DNA from: Klebsormidium nitens
Lineage: Eukaryota; Streptophyta; Klebsormidiophyceae; Klebsormidiales; Klebsormidiaceae
Direction of reading: 5' to 3'
DNA: 64,000 bases
NCBI GenBank assembly: GCA_000708835.1
Contig: DF237024.1
Span: forward strand, 62,001-126,000
A program made the translations under genes and the position numbers. The notes beneath the pieces are model-generated. The model was not told the DNA's origin. It did no database searches and saw only the letters and a program-made list of their open reading frames with translations. Position 1 is the first letter of the stretch. The number at the start of each line of letters is the position of its first letter. Below, one piece after another: positions 1-11,907 of this stretch.

Positions 1-466
1 TTGCCGAAAGGCAACAAGTGAGTTGCCGACAGGCCGAGGCTCAGCACTGATTTAGTTCGAACAGCACACGTAAGGTTTTCGATCTATGCTATTGATGGTG
101 TTGTGAGTTTTCTTAGATGCGACCGGTGCTGGCGAGCTTGTTTGTGAAGCTCAGAGGCAAAGCCAAGCAAGAAGTCAGAACGTCTGCCGCTTTGCGAAAG
201 GCAACATTCTTTTCAAGCGTCAAACACAAGCCTTCGATCCTACACGATACGACCAGACTTTCCGGATGGAAAATTTGGTAGACCCCTGTCGGGCCTGTCC
301 AATCAGGTGTACTCCAAAGGGGATGCTGGCGGAGTATAGCTTTCGTGACGACCGGCAAAGAGCCACCACGTCGATCCTTGCTGCTAAAAGAATGCCTCTT
401 TTAACTGATAGCGAATTGAGGCATGTCCGCAATGTTCGAAAAGTGAACAGTGTTTGAGGAGCGTAC
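1..466. other. Probable intron of the aldehyde oxidase gene
   Basis: This stretch follows the last recognisable aldehyde oxidase exon in gene direction. The family protein should continue for roughly 200 residues, but no frame here resembles it, so it is most likely intron. It begins with a small GAAA-loop hairpin (TTGCC/GGCAA, 1-14). Confidence 0.5.
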
Positions 467-3400
467 CTCGGACACTGCCGCCCCAAAGACAAAGTACTGG
501 ATCGGCTTCTGGTCTTCCGTCTGTCCGTTGAAGAGGACCTCCGCGGAAAGATGGACGCCAGACATGGAAGCCTGCGCGACAAACACGGGGCGGAGCTTTA
601 GGGGCCATGTTTTGGCTCCGTGGCAAAGAAAGACACGACATTAGCAGGACTTCGCAATAGTGCGGCGCCGTCCCGATTGTCTCATCAAAACTCCTGACTT
701 GAGCCCTGTCTGTCGGGCGTTTGATTGCCGTTGTCATCCATTACTAGACGTGTGATTGTCACCTTCCTACCTCTGCACTCCAAACCAGCACGGCTCGAAT
801 GCGCGACCAGTTTCGAGAACCTCCAAGCCCCAGAATGGAACAAAGTACGCCAACCCTTCAAACCCCGCAAGCCCCCAAAACCCTAGTAACCCAGAACCTC
901 ACCTTTCCAATGACCTGCTCCCACTTGACGGGCTTCCCGTCCGCCGACTCCTTCACCACGTCGAGCGACGGCTTCAGCCGTTTCGTGAGATCCGCGCAGC
1001 AACGCCGCACTGCCTCACAGGCCGCCTCGCTTGCGGTGCTGCCAGCTGTCACTGACGCGTTCACCACGCCCTGTAAACGTCACGTTTTAAGGTGATGTCA
1101 GCATTCAGTGACTGCACAGATCTAGAAGCTTTACGGTCTGTGTGACAAACGGGAGGTTTGAGCTAGAGCAAATTGTGGCGATCTTAGATCTTCTGCTTTT
1201 TCTTTACGTTTTTCCGGAAAAGCTAGCTACAACGGCATACTTCGGTTGACGGCAACGCCGGACATTACGGGCGTTTGCCACGCCCTGCAGAAATGCCCTC
1301 TTAAGCATTGACAAATTTACCGTGTTGCTTGTGAATCTCTGTACGGAAGAATCCATTGGTCGCATGCTGTTACGCTCGATCCCTACCTACACAACCACTG
1401 ATTGAAGCTGGCAAATGCTTTCAGTGAACGCTTGTCAGAAAATATCGGCGTTGCGTCTCCGCCGGCAAATCCTGATCAACGGTGTGCATCTTAACATTTG
1501 CTTCCTTTTGCTGTTATTTTGATCTTGTGAGAGGTGGTAGACTCAGGAAAGAAGTACCACTAGCAACCTAAGACTTGGTAACCCTAAGAACTACACATGA
1601 GGAAGTTTCCCCAGCCTTGAAAGGGGTAGCGATTCTCACCTGCAAGCCCTGGTCGACGACGCGAAGTAAGATATCAAACTTCAAAAGCAGAGAGGAAGCT
1701 CCCAGGGCCATCATTCGAGTTGTGATTCACACCTGCGAGTCCTGGTCGACGACGCGCATCTTGGCAAAGTCTACCCCGTTCTCCATGCCACCATACGGCT
1801 CGTTCCTTTTCAAACTAAAAGGAACCGAGAACCATAAAACTATATCCAACCGGAAAAAAAGTAGCGAATCTTACCTGCGAGTCCTGGTCCACGACGCGCA
1901 TCTTGGCGAAGTCCACCCCGTTCTCCATGCCACCATACGGCTCGCTCAGCGCATGTGCCGCGGCTTGAAGCGCCTTGGTATGCAAACCCTGGCCCATCTC
2001 AACGCCGGTGCAGTCGATGATAATGGACCCATCCGTGAACACGCTGACTCTGCACAAGCCGATCAATCATGTTTAGCCAGGTGGCTGATTTGGACCCACG
2101 TGGCCGACTCTTGAAGACGCCTTTGACAACCTCGGTAGAGATTCGACGGGTTTGATCGGCCATGCAAAGGTTGAGACTGGTGGCCCCCGCTTGAGACTAA
2201 CGGTATGTACTAACACTAGCAAGATGGGCACCTGGAAAAGATACCAACAGCACAATGTCCATTCGGTTTCTTGAGCCTCTGCTTAATGCTGCCCAGCTTC
2301 GAATGCTTCTGGTTACCCAGCCGTTCGATAACAATTCCAACAGAATCTCACGCTTCTCCACCCACTAAGGAGGGACATGTCAACCGTGCACCTCAAATCA
2401 GCCATCCAATATCCGTGACTCTTCTCAGAAGGCCCACTCTCACGTCTTGCTTACGTTGCTGCCTACCATTCGTGACAGGAGCATGACGTCATTCACACAG
2501 CTCACCTCGCCGGGCGCGGGAAGGCGGTCGCGTCGAAGATGACGGGCGTGATCGCGATCCCGCGCTTCTGCCAGCGGTGCCCCCGGTTGAACTCCCCGAC
2601 CGCTTTGGCCCGGGCCTCGTACTGGGACGACTCCTTGAGAGNNNNNNNNNNNNNNNNNNNNNNNNNNNNNNNNNNNNNNNNNNNNNNNNNNNNNNNNNNN
2701 NNNNNNNNNNNNNNNNNNNNNNNNNNNNNNNNNNNNNNNNNNNNNNNNNNNNNNNNNNNNNNNNNNNNNNNNNNNNNNNNNNNNNNNNNNNNNNNNNNNN
2801 NGCTACCCAACTGTACGCAAAAGCAGAAACAACGCCGCTTCAAGAAAAAGCAAGCAGAAATCGTACAAAACTTTTCACATCAGGCCGACCGCTGTGACCC
2901 GGACGGACGATTACTGGGAATACGATCTATCGGGACATATTCTCAAGGGCCTTCCAAACACCCGGTAGAGTGTACCGGGCCTCGCTGCCCACCTGAGTAG
3001 TGGCAAAGTAGATTCAATTACGATAATGTCGAATTAGCTCACGAAGCAGGGATGAATCTGGGTTGGGGTTGAGGGTGGCTACGAGTGCCGAGCGCGGAAA
3101 GTCTGCGTTAGAGTTCTAGCTTACATTCTGAGCCCAAGTCATTGATCAGAAGTCAATCTAGACCTGAGGCAACATAAAGGAATAATAATGTTCACCTGCA
3201 GGCGACTGCGAGAAGACGGCACTCGCAGGAAAAGCAAGCAAGATTTGAAGGGTTTACTTGGCAATCAGACCCACTGATGTCGCTGCCAGAGTGTTCGCAT
3301 GCTAGCAATCCTGGCAACGAGAAAACGTGCGTCAGCACTCGTTCCCACACACGTGATCAACGGCACAGCGCCCTCTCTACGCATTGCAGTTCTTTTGGGG

Positions 3401-6400
3401 GCCTACCAGAAGTGAGCTCCTTTCTCCTTAGTAGTAAAGTAGAAACCTGGGCTTGAGCGCAAACAGCACAGCAAAAAAAAGGGTTTTCGCTTTTGAAGGC
3501 AAGCGGCTATTCGCTGCCCATTTCTTCACTTAAACATGCAGGCGTTTGCTTTCTCGTCCTCTGGCTACTAGGTAAGATGTTTCAGTCCGCCAGGTTGCCC
3601 CTCGCATGCCAAAAGCCCACGAGTCAACCGAGATTTGATGCTTTGCTTTTTCGTCCCATTGCATACGGGTTTATCGCCAGGGCAACCCATCGAGAACTCT
3701 TTACCTTGCCTCCGGAGTGCTTGTCAAGCCCCTCCCAGTCAAAGAAGTTGGCCTCGCGAACGGCGTCCGCTGGCCGCTTCACGAGCGCCGCCACGTGTTC
3801 GATGATTGTCTCGTAGAGCAGGGCGCCCTGCGGTCGACCGGGGCCTGACGGAAACAAAGAGGTTCCCATTAGGCGGGCAGCCCAAGATAGAAATAGCTCA
3901 GCTGGTGGGCCATAGGTCTTGTAAGGGTACCCAGAGGCGTCCTTCTTTCACGGTACCAGTTTGCTACCGTTTATCCAAGAGGCTGAAACGCTAAGCATCG
4001 GCTGAATCGTGTGCCGGCAGCGGCAGTAAGACGGGGGACGCAACATTATGCGGACTGATTGTGCCTTTCACAGTCTCCCTTCTCTTGGTTCAGAAGCTTC
4101 AACAGCTATGTTCCAAATCGTTGTTTGGTTATAATCAGCCTCTCTGGCAGCGACATTGGCCACAAAAAATAGTACTAGCGACAATTATCATGAGATAGAA
4201 AAAGGTCTAAGGCAGTAAACGGGAGGAGATCAGCACCATAATCCTGACGTGATTAGGCCGTACCAGCTTACAGAAAAGGTTTGCGCCCAAAGCGGACGCA
4301 GCTTTCGGACCAACCTGCATTACAATCGACTTACCTCTCACGGTGGTTTTGGTAGACACGTTTGTCTTGCATCCAATGACCTCCATGCTCAGGTTCGGGA
4401 TATCGTACGTCTCTCCGCGGGCGATGTCCATCGCTGCCACGTCACTCAGGTCCTTGTTCCACCCGCAATTGACCAGAGCCTGTAAAAGTTCGATATGCTA
4501 GGGTTCGGAGGTATGGACTTGCGCGCTTCAGACGTCACTAAATCATTTCGAAAGGCCTCTGCGAGACGCTATTCATGAAATTCAGTAACAACGGTACTGC
4601 TTACATGCAAGGATCCAGAGCCTACGAGGCAAGGCCTGGAGAGGACTGTGGTTGATTCAAAACTTTAAGTGGGTACGAACGCCGAAAAGTGTCAGAATTC
4701 CTGTGGTCGAGTTTTCTGAGTTCTGTGGTCAGGATTCTCAGACCACTGGAACGAGATCCTCATATGGGGCCAACATCAACGAGGAAAGTGGCAGGAATGC
4801 AGTACAATTACTACATGCAGCTCATTACCAGTCAATGCAGACTAAAAGGCCAAAACGAATCAAAGCAACACCAATTCTCCTGTGACCCGCACTTGTAAAA
4901 TCACGGAAGAGTTACCCCCGCCTTACCTTCACTTTCAGCGACGTAATCTTGCCCTCCTCCGTGAAACCGACGTCGTACTCCGCGTGCATCGGCTCTCGCC
5001 CTCCAGTAATCTTCATGTCCGTGTTCCGGTCCAGGGTTAACCTAACCGGTCGGTTATACTTCCTGGCGGCCACAGCAGCAGCCCCTGCAATCGGCTGAGC
5101 CCGCGAGACTTTGCCCCCGAAGGCGCCCCCCACTCGACGTGTGATCACGCGGATGGAGTGCTTTGGGACGTCCAAAAGCGGGGCGAGAGTGTCGGAGATG
5201 AGGTTCGGGCCCTGCGATTGAGGGACACGTGTCAGAGTGGGAGTGGTTGGTCCGCCATGAGCACAGAGCATATTCACAGAGCGGGCATATATGCAGAAAG
5301 AGGCGCTTTGGAACGCCCGTAATTACAGCGTACGGTACACAGATGACGTCCGGGCCTTGTGCGAGGCAGTACTCGCAAAATGATGACTGTTTGGGGGGCA
5401 AACCATGGATTTTGACATTAGGGGGACGAATAAAGATCAGATTGGTTGCTCAAATCATGAAGCGGGGGTGTTTAGGGCGGGTATGGGTGCGGAGCGGATG
5501 GCTAGCCTGTTGGGTTAGGTTTTATTACTAAATAGTTAAGAGCTTTCCAAAAACCCTAAAATCCTAAAACCCTAAATAGATTCATAAGCTCACCTGGCAG
5601 GAGCTGTAGACGGTCATGAAGCGGTCCTCGTCCGGCACCGCGAGCGCCGTCTGGGGCTCCATGTAAAAGTGCTGCTGAGACGCGCACCGCACTTTGCCGG
5701 ACACCGTGCGGGGGGCCTCCTCCAAGGCCTTTGCGGAGTCGCCGCGCTTTGGGATCATGCCTGAGACACAAACAAGAATTCTATCCTAAGGTCGTTGTTC
5801 GTGGTTTTCAGAGAAAAGGACTGCCGTTGAGACGCAAACAGCACGGAACCGGACGCTGTGAGTGGGACCTACTCCAAAGCTTCTGCGGAGTCGCCAGTCT
5901 TCTGGAATTATACTCGAGAAGGAGAAAAAATGGTCCCTCAGAATCATCACGCAAAAATAAGCAAAAACAAAGCTCGAACGAAGAACGCGGCTGAAAACTT
6001 GTCCCAAGAGCCTCCTCCGAGGCCCTTCCAGCGGCGCTACGCTTTGAAAGCCCGTGGATGGTTGCAAAACAGAAAGCAGAGAATTGAGATCTCAAGGGAG
6101 TTTGAACTTTTGCATGTCTAGTGACTCACTCGAACCAACAGTAGAACACGATGCAAGACAAAACAAAGAAGCAGACCGTTTATGCGACCTGTTGTGGTCC
6201 GGCCAAATGAAGCGGCCCCTCGCTGACACGTGGCAAACCCACCTTGCACGAACGGCGCCCACGTGACGAACTCGGTCGCCTGCTCTGGCTCCAAGACGGG
6301 CGCTCCTAGGGACGACGAGTCGTACTCAACAAGGACGCGCTTGGCGGCTTCGGACGCGTGCCTGGGCAGAATACCGGGGACAGAGTCGTGAGCATTGCGA

Positions 6401-9400
6401 CCAAAAGCGTAAGGTAGGTTCAAATTGTCACAGTTACAGTCAAAGTCACAGTTACAGTCACAGTCACAGTCAGAGTTACTGTCACCGCATCACCCTAAGA
6501 TTGACACAGGCAGGTCAATTCCATCCATTGGCGGTCGCCCAGCTACCGGCCAGCAATGGCAAGCGCCTGGGGAACGGAGCGAGTTACAGATATAGTTCCG
6601 GCCATCAGTCATAACTGAAGCACAGAATCCGAACGACGCAAGTTGCCAAGTGGAAAGATCCGCTACTTACTTTGGACTGTCCGCAACGATAAACCCAAAC
6701 TGCTTACCTTGGACTGTCCGCAACGATTAACCCGAGCGGCTGGCCCATGTACTCGACCTTGTCGTTGACAGCGATGAATAGAGGCTCCTCGGTTCCAAAG
6801 GCTTCAGCGCCAACGTTCCTGCCTGGAATGTCTTTGCTGTCCACGAATCTGCGGGGGAGAGATTTGGGATGTATCAGTTTTGAAACATTCTCGTGCTGGT
6901 CTGCGTGTATTCTTCGAGCTCGGGCCTGGAAAGTGTCCGTTGCTGGAATCCCACAATCTCTCAATGCGGGTGCAGATTCTTATCGGAAGATCAGTTGCTA
7001 ACAGGACATCTGCTAGACGGGGTTTCAGCATTTGCAGGAACCATTGTTTGGGAGAGCTGCTCCTCGCTTTCTCCCACGAGAACCACTCATCCTTCTTTGG
7101 GCAAACGGCAACGAAATTTGGTCCGAAGAGGCCAGAAAGCACCCAAAATAGTACTAAGCGGTACGCATCCCAAGACGGATAACGACTGACTTTGCAAGAA
7201 GGGCGCATAGCAGAGCTATACGATAGACGAAAAGGGGCAATTAAAAGATCGAAGAGCGGGACAGGAGGCCCTAAAGCTACCCGAGAAAGGAGCAACGGAA
7301 GGGTAAAGAACACATGTAAGCCACAAAGAGAAGAAAATCTGCGTAGCTCAATTCCCTAAGCATAGTCTCAAAGCCCGAAAGGCACAAAGACGTCTCGGAA
7401 TCATAAAGTTGATACAGGAGGAACCCTGTGAGAGATTATGCATCCGGTAAAGAAGAATCGCGGACTCAAAACAGGGAACCAACTGGATGAAGGAAACAGG
7501 GAAAAGGACATTAGCAGTTTGCTTCTCACCCAACCACGCCCGGCATCTTTTCTGCCGCGGACGCATCCACGCTCTTGATGTGCGCAAGCGCCTTCTCGCT
7601 GGTCACGAACGCCGCATACAGCGTGTTTGCGGGCGCTCTGACGTCATCCACGTAGACCGCCTCGCCGGACGCTTGCAGGTCGACCCCCTGTTTCGAACGC
7701 GGCTCGGACACCGGGAAGTGGTCCCCGGGGAACGAAAAGGTCTGGCGCCCGCGGCTGGGCGGAACCGGGGCTGGGGTCGGAACATCTGCAGAAAAACGTC
7801 GCACGATTCTTTTCCGGATTTCTGGGCTCACTTCGAGATTTTTGAATTGAATGTCGTAGGCTCAAGTTAGATTTGAGCAGCAAGCCGGTCTGGCGCCTGC
7901 GGCTCGGAGGAACTGGCGCTGCGATTGGGACATCTGTGAACCCCGGGGAGTTGCACATTGTAAGTTTGGACGTGCAACAAGACCTCAGGCCGCAGACCCC
8001 AAGTGCGGCCTGAGGTGCTGCACGTTAAGTACGAAAAGTCATCTGCGTTGAAGCGAGCGTGTTAGCTCTAGGCTGTTCTTCCTAGGGTTGCTTCATGAAG
8101 TCGTGCAAGGCTATTCGATAGCGGGAGAACGGTTCGAGCGTCAAGAACGCCGCACGAGGACAAGCGACGCACGAGAGGGAACGTTTCCGGATGTCGAAAA
8201 TCTGAGACGTGAGCAAAGAACGAACAGTACTATGATGGCAAGAAACCGGATCCGAAGGCGCCCTCACCTTCACTGCCCATGTACGGAGCAAAGAACTGAT
8301 ACAGAAACGCCGACGCCACCTCGAACTGATACGTATCCGCGTCGCCCGAGCTCAACTCGTTCCTCAAGACCTCCAAACCCTCCAGCAACAGCCGTGCTGT
8401 CAACTCTTTTCCTCGGAAAATCGCCTCCAACTTTTTAGCTCGGATAGGCTTCCTGTCGCCCAGGGCCCCAAACACGAGCACCACATCTTTCACCACGTTT
8501 GGGGGGGTCGAACCGCCCCCTTTACCAACCCCGTTGGCATGGTGGCCTCCGTTCGCCTGTCCCGGGGGGATGTTCCCCACCCCGTTCTCCACCCCCCCGT
8601 TTGTCGCCGCACCTCCCGGGGGGTCCGGTTCGCTGCCATTCATTGGCCCCTGGTTCGAAACCACCTCCGCCCGGAATGCCGCGTTTATGTACGCGATCGC
8701 ATTTCCATTCCGTCGCGGCGAGGCTCGGAACGTCCTGAAGACCGTCTCTGACGGGGCCTTCACCGCGGGGACTGAAACGCTCACGATCACTTCGTCGCTT
8801 CCGAGGCCCTGTTCTAGGAACTGTTCAACCGTTGCCTCCCGGTTACCCTTTTCCGAGCCGATGGTCAGGCTCGCGCCGGCTGCCCAGAGGATCGGGGCGA
8901 GGTCGGATTGGAAGCCCCGAGTCTGGGCCAATATAAGGTTACCTGCGGAAGACGCAAGGGACTCTGAAGAACATGATACTGCGAATTCGGCGCTTCCTAC
9001 CGGAACAGGAGAGCCTCAGCAAAACCAGCTCAAACAAGAGCAACTCCGCTTTAATCACTTCCAAGCTAGACGTGACCTGCTGGGTGCTTTCGAGCATTCT
9101 TTCCCTCGAAAATACGTCCATCGTCATTCACTTTATTCATCAACCCCAGACGAAGACGTTTTTCAGCAGGTCTGCCTAAGTCCTCGCCAGAACAAGCCCA
9201 ACGACTCTCAGGGCGTCTCCGAACTCGGAAGCTTCATAACAATCCAGCTCCTCTCACCTGCCACACTTGCCATGTGGCGCACTTGCGGCGTCGCCACCTG
9301 GCGCATGTGGGCTGCCAGCTCCACGAAAGGCGACGCAGGCCGGCCTCCACCAAGCTTCCCGCCAGGTGGGGGTGCATCGCATGCGGCGATGACGTCAGCA

Positions 9401-11907
9401 ATCGTCACCGCGCCACCGAAACAGAGCCCTTCCTCTCTATGATGGATCTCCTGGAGCTTTGCGACGCCCTTGATGTCGATGTAAACCTGGGAAAATGGAA
9501 AGGTTTGTAAGATGAAAGGACTTTTGTAATCCCTGTTTGGAGCACTGTCCGGAGATTGTTTTGCGGATCCAGTTGTAATATTCCACCCCCGGATTGCAAC
9601 GATCCGATCTAGAGTATCTTCTTTGTCGCAGGTTGCAACTCAAAAACCGGAACACCTGATCCACTTTCACAAAGGGTCGAACACACGCTTGACTTGGCCA
9701 GACTCAAACAATGACTTGGGCGCTTGCACGAACCAAACCAAGTTCATGCAGCCTGCTCTACTAAACCTGGCCGCACACTTCTTTGGAAGGTCCCAATCCG
9801 GAGAGCATCCGAAACACATAGCAGTCGGTTCAGCTTGTCAGCGCCCCTGTTCCTGTCACGGACCTTTACGACAATCACCTGCCCACAATTGACTACCAGT
9901 CAGCTAATATATTGCAGCCAGCAGACTCAGAAGCCCTTACCTCAGGTCGCTCATCCTTGTAATATCCTCGGGACGTGTTCCCAACCACGAGCTTGATCTC
10001 CTTCCCCTTGTTCTCCGCCATGAGCTTATATAGATCCTCTAAGCTTCCCGCCGAGCACCACAGGCTGGCTTCCCCCTTGCCATTGAAAAGCCCCTCCTCT
10101 TGTCTCAAGAATTCCGGAAACGGGGGGTCGTTCTTGGGGTCGTATGGGGGGAGCTCGGGGGGGGTGGAAAGGTCCTTCCGGAAAGTGCACAGACCAAGGT
10201 CCTCAACATCGACGTCGCCGGCAAAGCTTTTGCAGGCGTCGAGGATGGGGCGGTAGCCAGTGCATCTGGAGAAAGAAGAAACTTCGCGCAGTCTGTGGAA
10301 ACATTCCTTATTCCATACTGCATCATTTCGACAATATTGATAAGCTCGGGAAGGAGTCACACGCAGACCACCTGTCAGGTCTGAAAGATAAGAAACCAAA
10401 GCCAGAGGCGTCACGTACAGAACGACCTTAAGATTCAATTAGTAAGAAGGCCACCTGTCTAGTCCAACAACATACTGCCAAAGTCAGAGAAAGCCGTCTC
10501 AACTTCTCACCTGCACAGGTTTCCCTGGAGTGCCCCTTCCACTTCTCCTTGGCTCAACTTGCCTCCCTCCTCCCCATTACACCGCTGCTTCTCCTTCACT
10601 TTCCCATACACCGACATAACCATCCCAGGGGTACAGAATCCGCACTGAGAGCCATGGAACCCCGCAACGCGCTTCTGAACGGGGTGGAAGCCGTCTTTCT
10701 GAGAACCCAGCCCCTCGGTTGTTGTCACTGCACGATGGTGCAGGGATCCGAGGGGGAGGAGGCAAGAGTTGGCGGTGACTTCTTTGATGCTGTTTGAGGC
10801 GGAATCGAAGCGGGAGACCAGAACGGTGCAGGCACCACAACCACCTGGAGCATCAAAGAAGGAGAGGGGAGTGAGAAGCGAAGCAACGTCGGTCGCTACG
10901 CGGTGCGATTCCTATCCTCGTTTCTCACTTGTATCTCTGTTTATCAACTCCTCCCCTCGAGGTCTATGAATGATCACCGCCCTTCCGCAACCTCATGCAC
11001 ACTCTTCTAGTCGTCCTTCCTCCACCATCTGCAGTGTAAATCTCTCGCATGGCCCCCTCTTCCACTTACACAGAAGTAAAGACCATTCATTCCATCACAT
11101 CTTTGTCATCGCCGGGGTTTCTTCCCATGTAGCCAAGTAATGACCAGCAACAAAGTCTGCAAGAACCCAAGAATGATCGTGCTCCGATTTGTACAAAGCA
11201 TCCATGTAGTGACATGTTTGCCTCTTTGAAAGGGTCTACAATAGACCAATCGATTAAAGAGCAGTCTTTGAAGTAAACGGAGAATAAGCTGATGAAGTTG
11301 ATGCCACCTTTTCAGCTGGAAAACTCGTATTCTTTGTTGGTTGATTACATGTGAGTTTGAATTTCTGAAACAGGCGCGCTTTGCAAGATCTTACGTTTCA
11401 GGTTCTCTAGTACTGGGTGATGAAACCACTTGAAGCCTTTTCGTATTGCAGAAAGCAGGCCGGGAAACTCTAAGCAACCTACTTGGAGTCAAGGCCAATC
11501 ACTTTTTTTCTTGACAAGCAGTGCGCAGGGAAAACGTTGCTTGCCTCATGGGGCAAAAATGCTGCATAAGTAGATACCAACGCTCATGTATTCAAGCCAG
11601 AAACTCTCCTAGAACATAGATTGTTGTGCAATGGAAAGCACATCATTGACACACAATCCTGATAGACTAGATTGACCAGATAAGGGGGTTGTGTTATTGT
11701 GCAACCTAACATTCTTTCTTACATAAACTCATTACTCAATTCCAGCCATCAGGCCGTACCTTCCCCACACCCCAGCTTTGTCCCCTTGTACTTTGACTGC
11801 AATCGAAGATACTCGATGAGGGTCCCAGAAGGGTCCACGTTTCCCAGCTCCACGCGCTCCCCATTCAAAGCGAAGACGAGGTTTGCAGGTCCCATTGTGG
11901 CTGACAT
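467..11907 (-). CDS. Aldehyde oxidase-type molybdenum hydroxylase (3' end beyond window)
   Basis: Oxidises aldehydes or N-heterocycles using two 2Fe-2S clusters, FAD and molybdopterin; cytosolic in plants. Exons: 11760-11907, 10511-10844, 9941-10265, 9258-9486, 8268-8942, 7530-7785, 6708-6848, 6243-6361, 5594-5760, 4927-5211, 4335-4479, 3705-3844, one partly in the gap ending at 2506, 1875-2049, 903-1070, 467-571. Start is ATG 11905-11907, with a second in-frame ATG four codons on. Motifs in order: GCGEGGCGACTV and QCGFCTPGM then LCRCTGYRP (iron-sulphur), VGNTSRGYYK and VAGNLILAQ (FAD domain), HFYMEPQTALAVP, RRVGGAFGGK and GQGLHTK (molybdopterin domain), VTAGSTASEAACEAV. The residue after GGAFGGK is Val where xanthine dehydrogenases have Glu, which favours aldehyde oxidase. 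The C-terminal active-site Glu lies outside the window. The FAD domain carries a Gly/Asn/Pro-rich insert. About 30 residues are hidden by the gap. Confidence 0.93.
1624..1802 (-). repeat. Two exon-edge echoes of aldehyde oxidase exon 14 (donor side)
   Basis: The real exon 14 donor edge lies at 1873-1945. A 72-base near copy lies at 1731-1802 and a shorter copy at 1624-1663, both in the same orientation and both inside the following intron. Each keeps the exon-intron junction; the short one also shares intron bases next to it (GTAGCGA.TCT.AC). The 1731-1802 copy could encode the same residues (EPYGGMENGVDFAKMRVVDQDSQ split by a few base changes), but the family protein needs only one copy. Confidence 0.85.
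2642..2801. other. Assembly gap (160 N)
   Basis: Run of N inside the thirteenth aldehyde oxidase exon. The coding sequence resumes at 2641 (minus strand) with the expected FNRGHRWQKRGI region. The missing part should encode about 30 residues plus the splice acceptor, unless that acceptor is the CAG just right of the gap. Confidence 0.99.
5821..6057 (-). repeat. Two exon-edge echoes of aldehyde oxidase exon 9 (acceptor side)
   Basis: The 5' part of exon 9 (about 5665-5760) is echoed at 5821-5917, matching over about 95 bases including TGCGGAGTCGCC, and more weakly at 6008-6057 (CCTCCTCC.AGGCC). Both lie in the intron before the exon and in the same orientation. Neither keeps an open, family-like frame. 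Confidence 0.8.
6424..6483. repeat. Hexamer tandem repeat in aldehyde oxidase intron 7
   Basis: Degenerate repeats of GTCACA and GTTACA run for about 60 bases. No coding role is seen. Confidence 0.85.
6666..6735 (-). repeat. Tandem duplication of aldehyde oxidase exon 7 donor edge
   Basis: The last roughly 27 exon bases plus the donor are present twice, 37 bases apart: 6703-6735 (used, GTAAGC) and 6666-6695 (GTAAGT, GGACTGTCCGCAACGAT shared). The left copy is inside the intron. Both donors look usable, so a 37-base alternative donor is possible; it would shift the frame. Confidence 0.85.
7887..7939 (-). repeat. Exon-edge echo of aldehyde oxidase exon 6 (acceptor side)
   Basis: Matches the first roughly 50 bases of exon 6 (7736-7785), including the GTCTGGCGCC..CGGCT block and the junction next to ACATCTG. 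It lies about 150 bases upstream of the exon in gene direction. Its frame would give DVPIAAPVPPSRRRQT, close to the real DVPTPAPVPPSRGRQT. Confidence 0.85.
7970..8025. other. Long perfect-stem hairpin in aldehyde oxidase intron 5
   Basis: Arms ACCTCAGGCCGCA (7982-7994) and TGCGGCCTGAGGT (8004-8016) are perfectly complementary over 13 bp around a 9-base loop. An outer 7-bp stem, ACGTGCA (7970-7976) with TGCACGT (8019-8025), continues it after a small internal loop. Confidence 0.8.

Noticed and set aside
8534-9442. 302-codon open frame on the plus strand
   Set aside because: It is antisense to aldehyde oxidase exons 4 and 5, whose minus-strand frames carry clear FAD-domain motifs. The Pro/Gly-rich insert keeps the opposite strand open.
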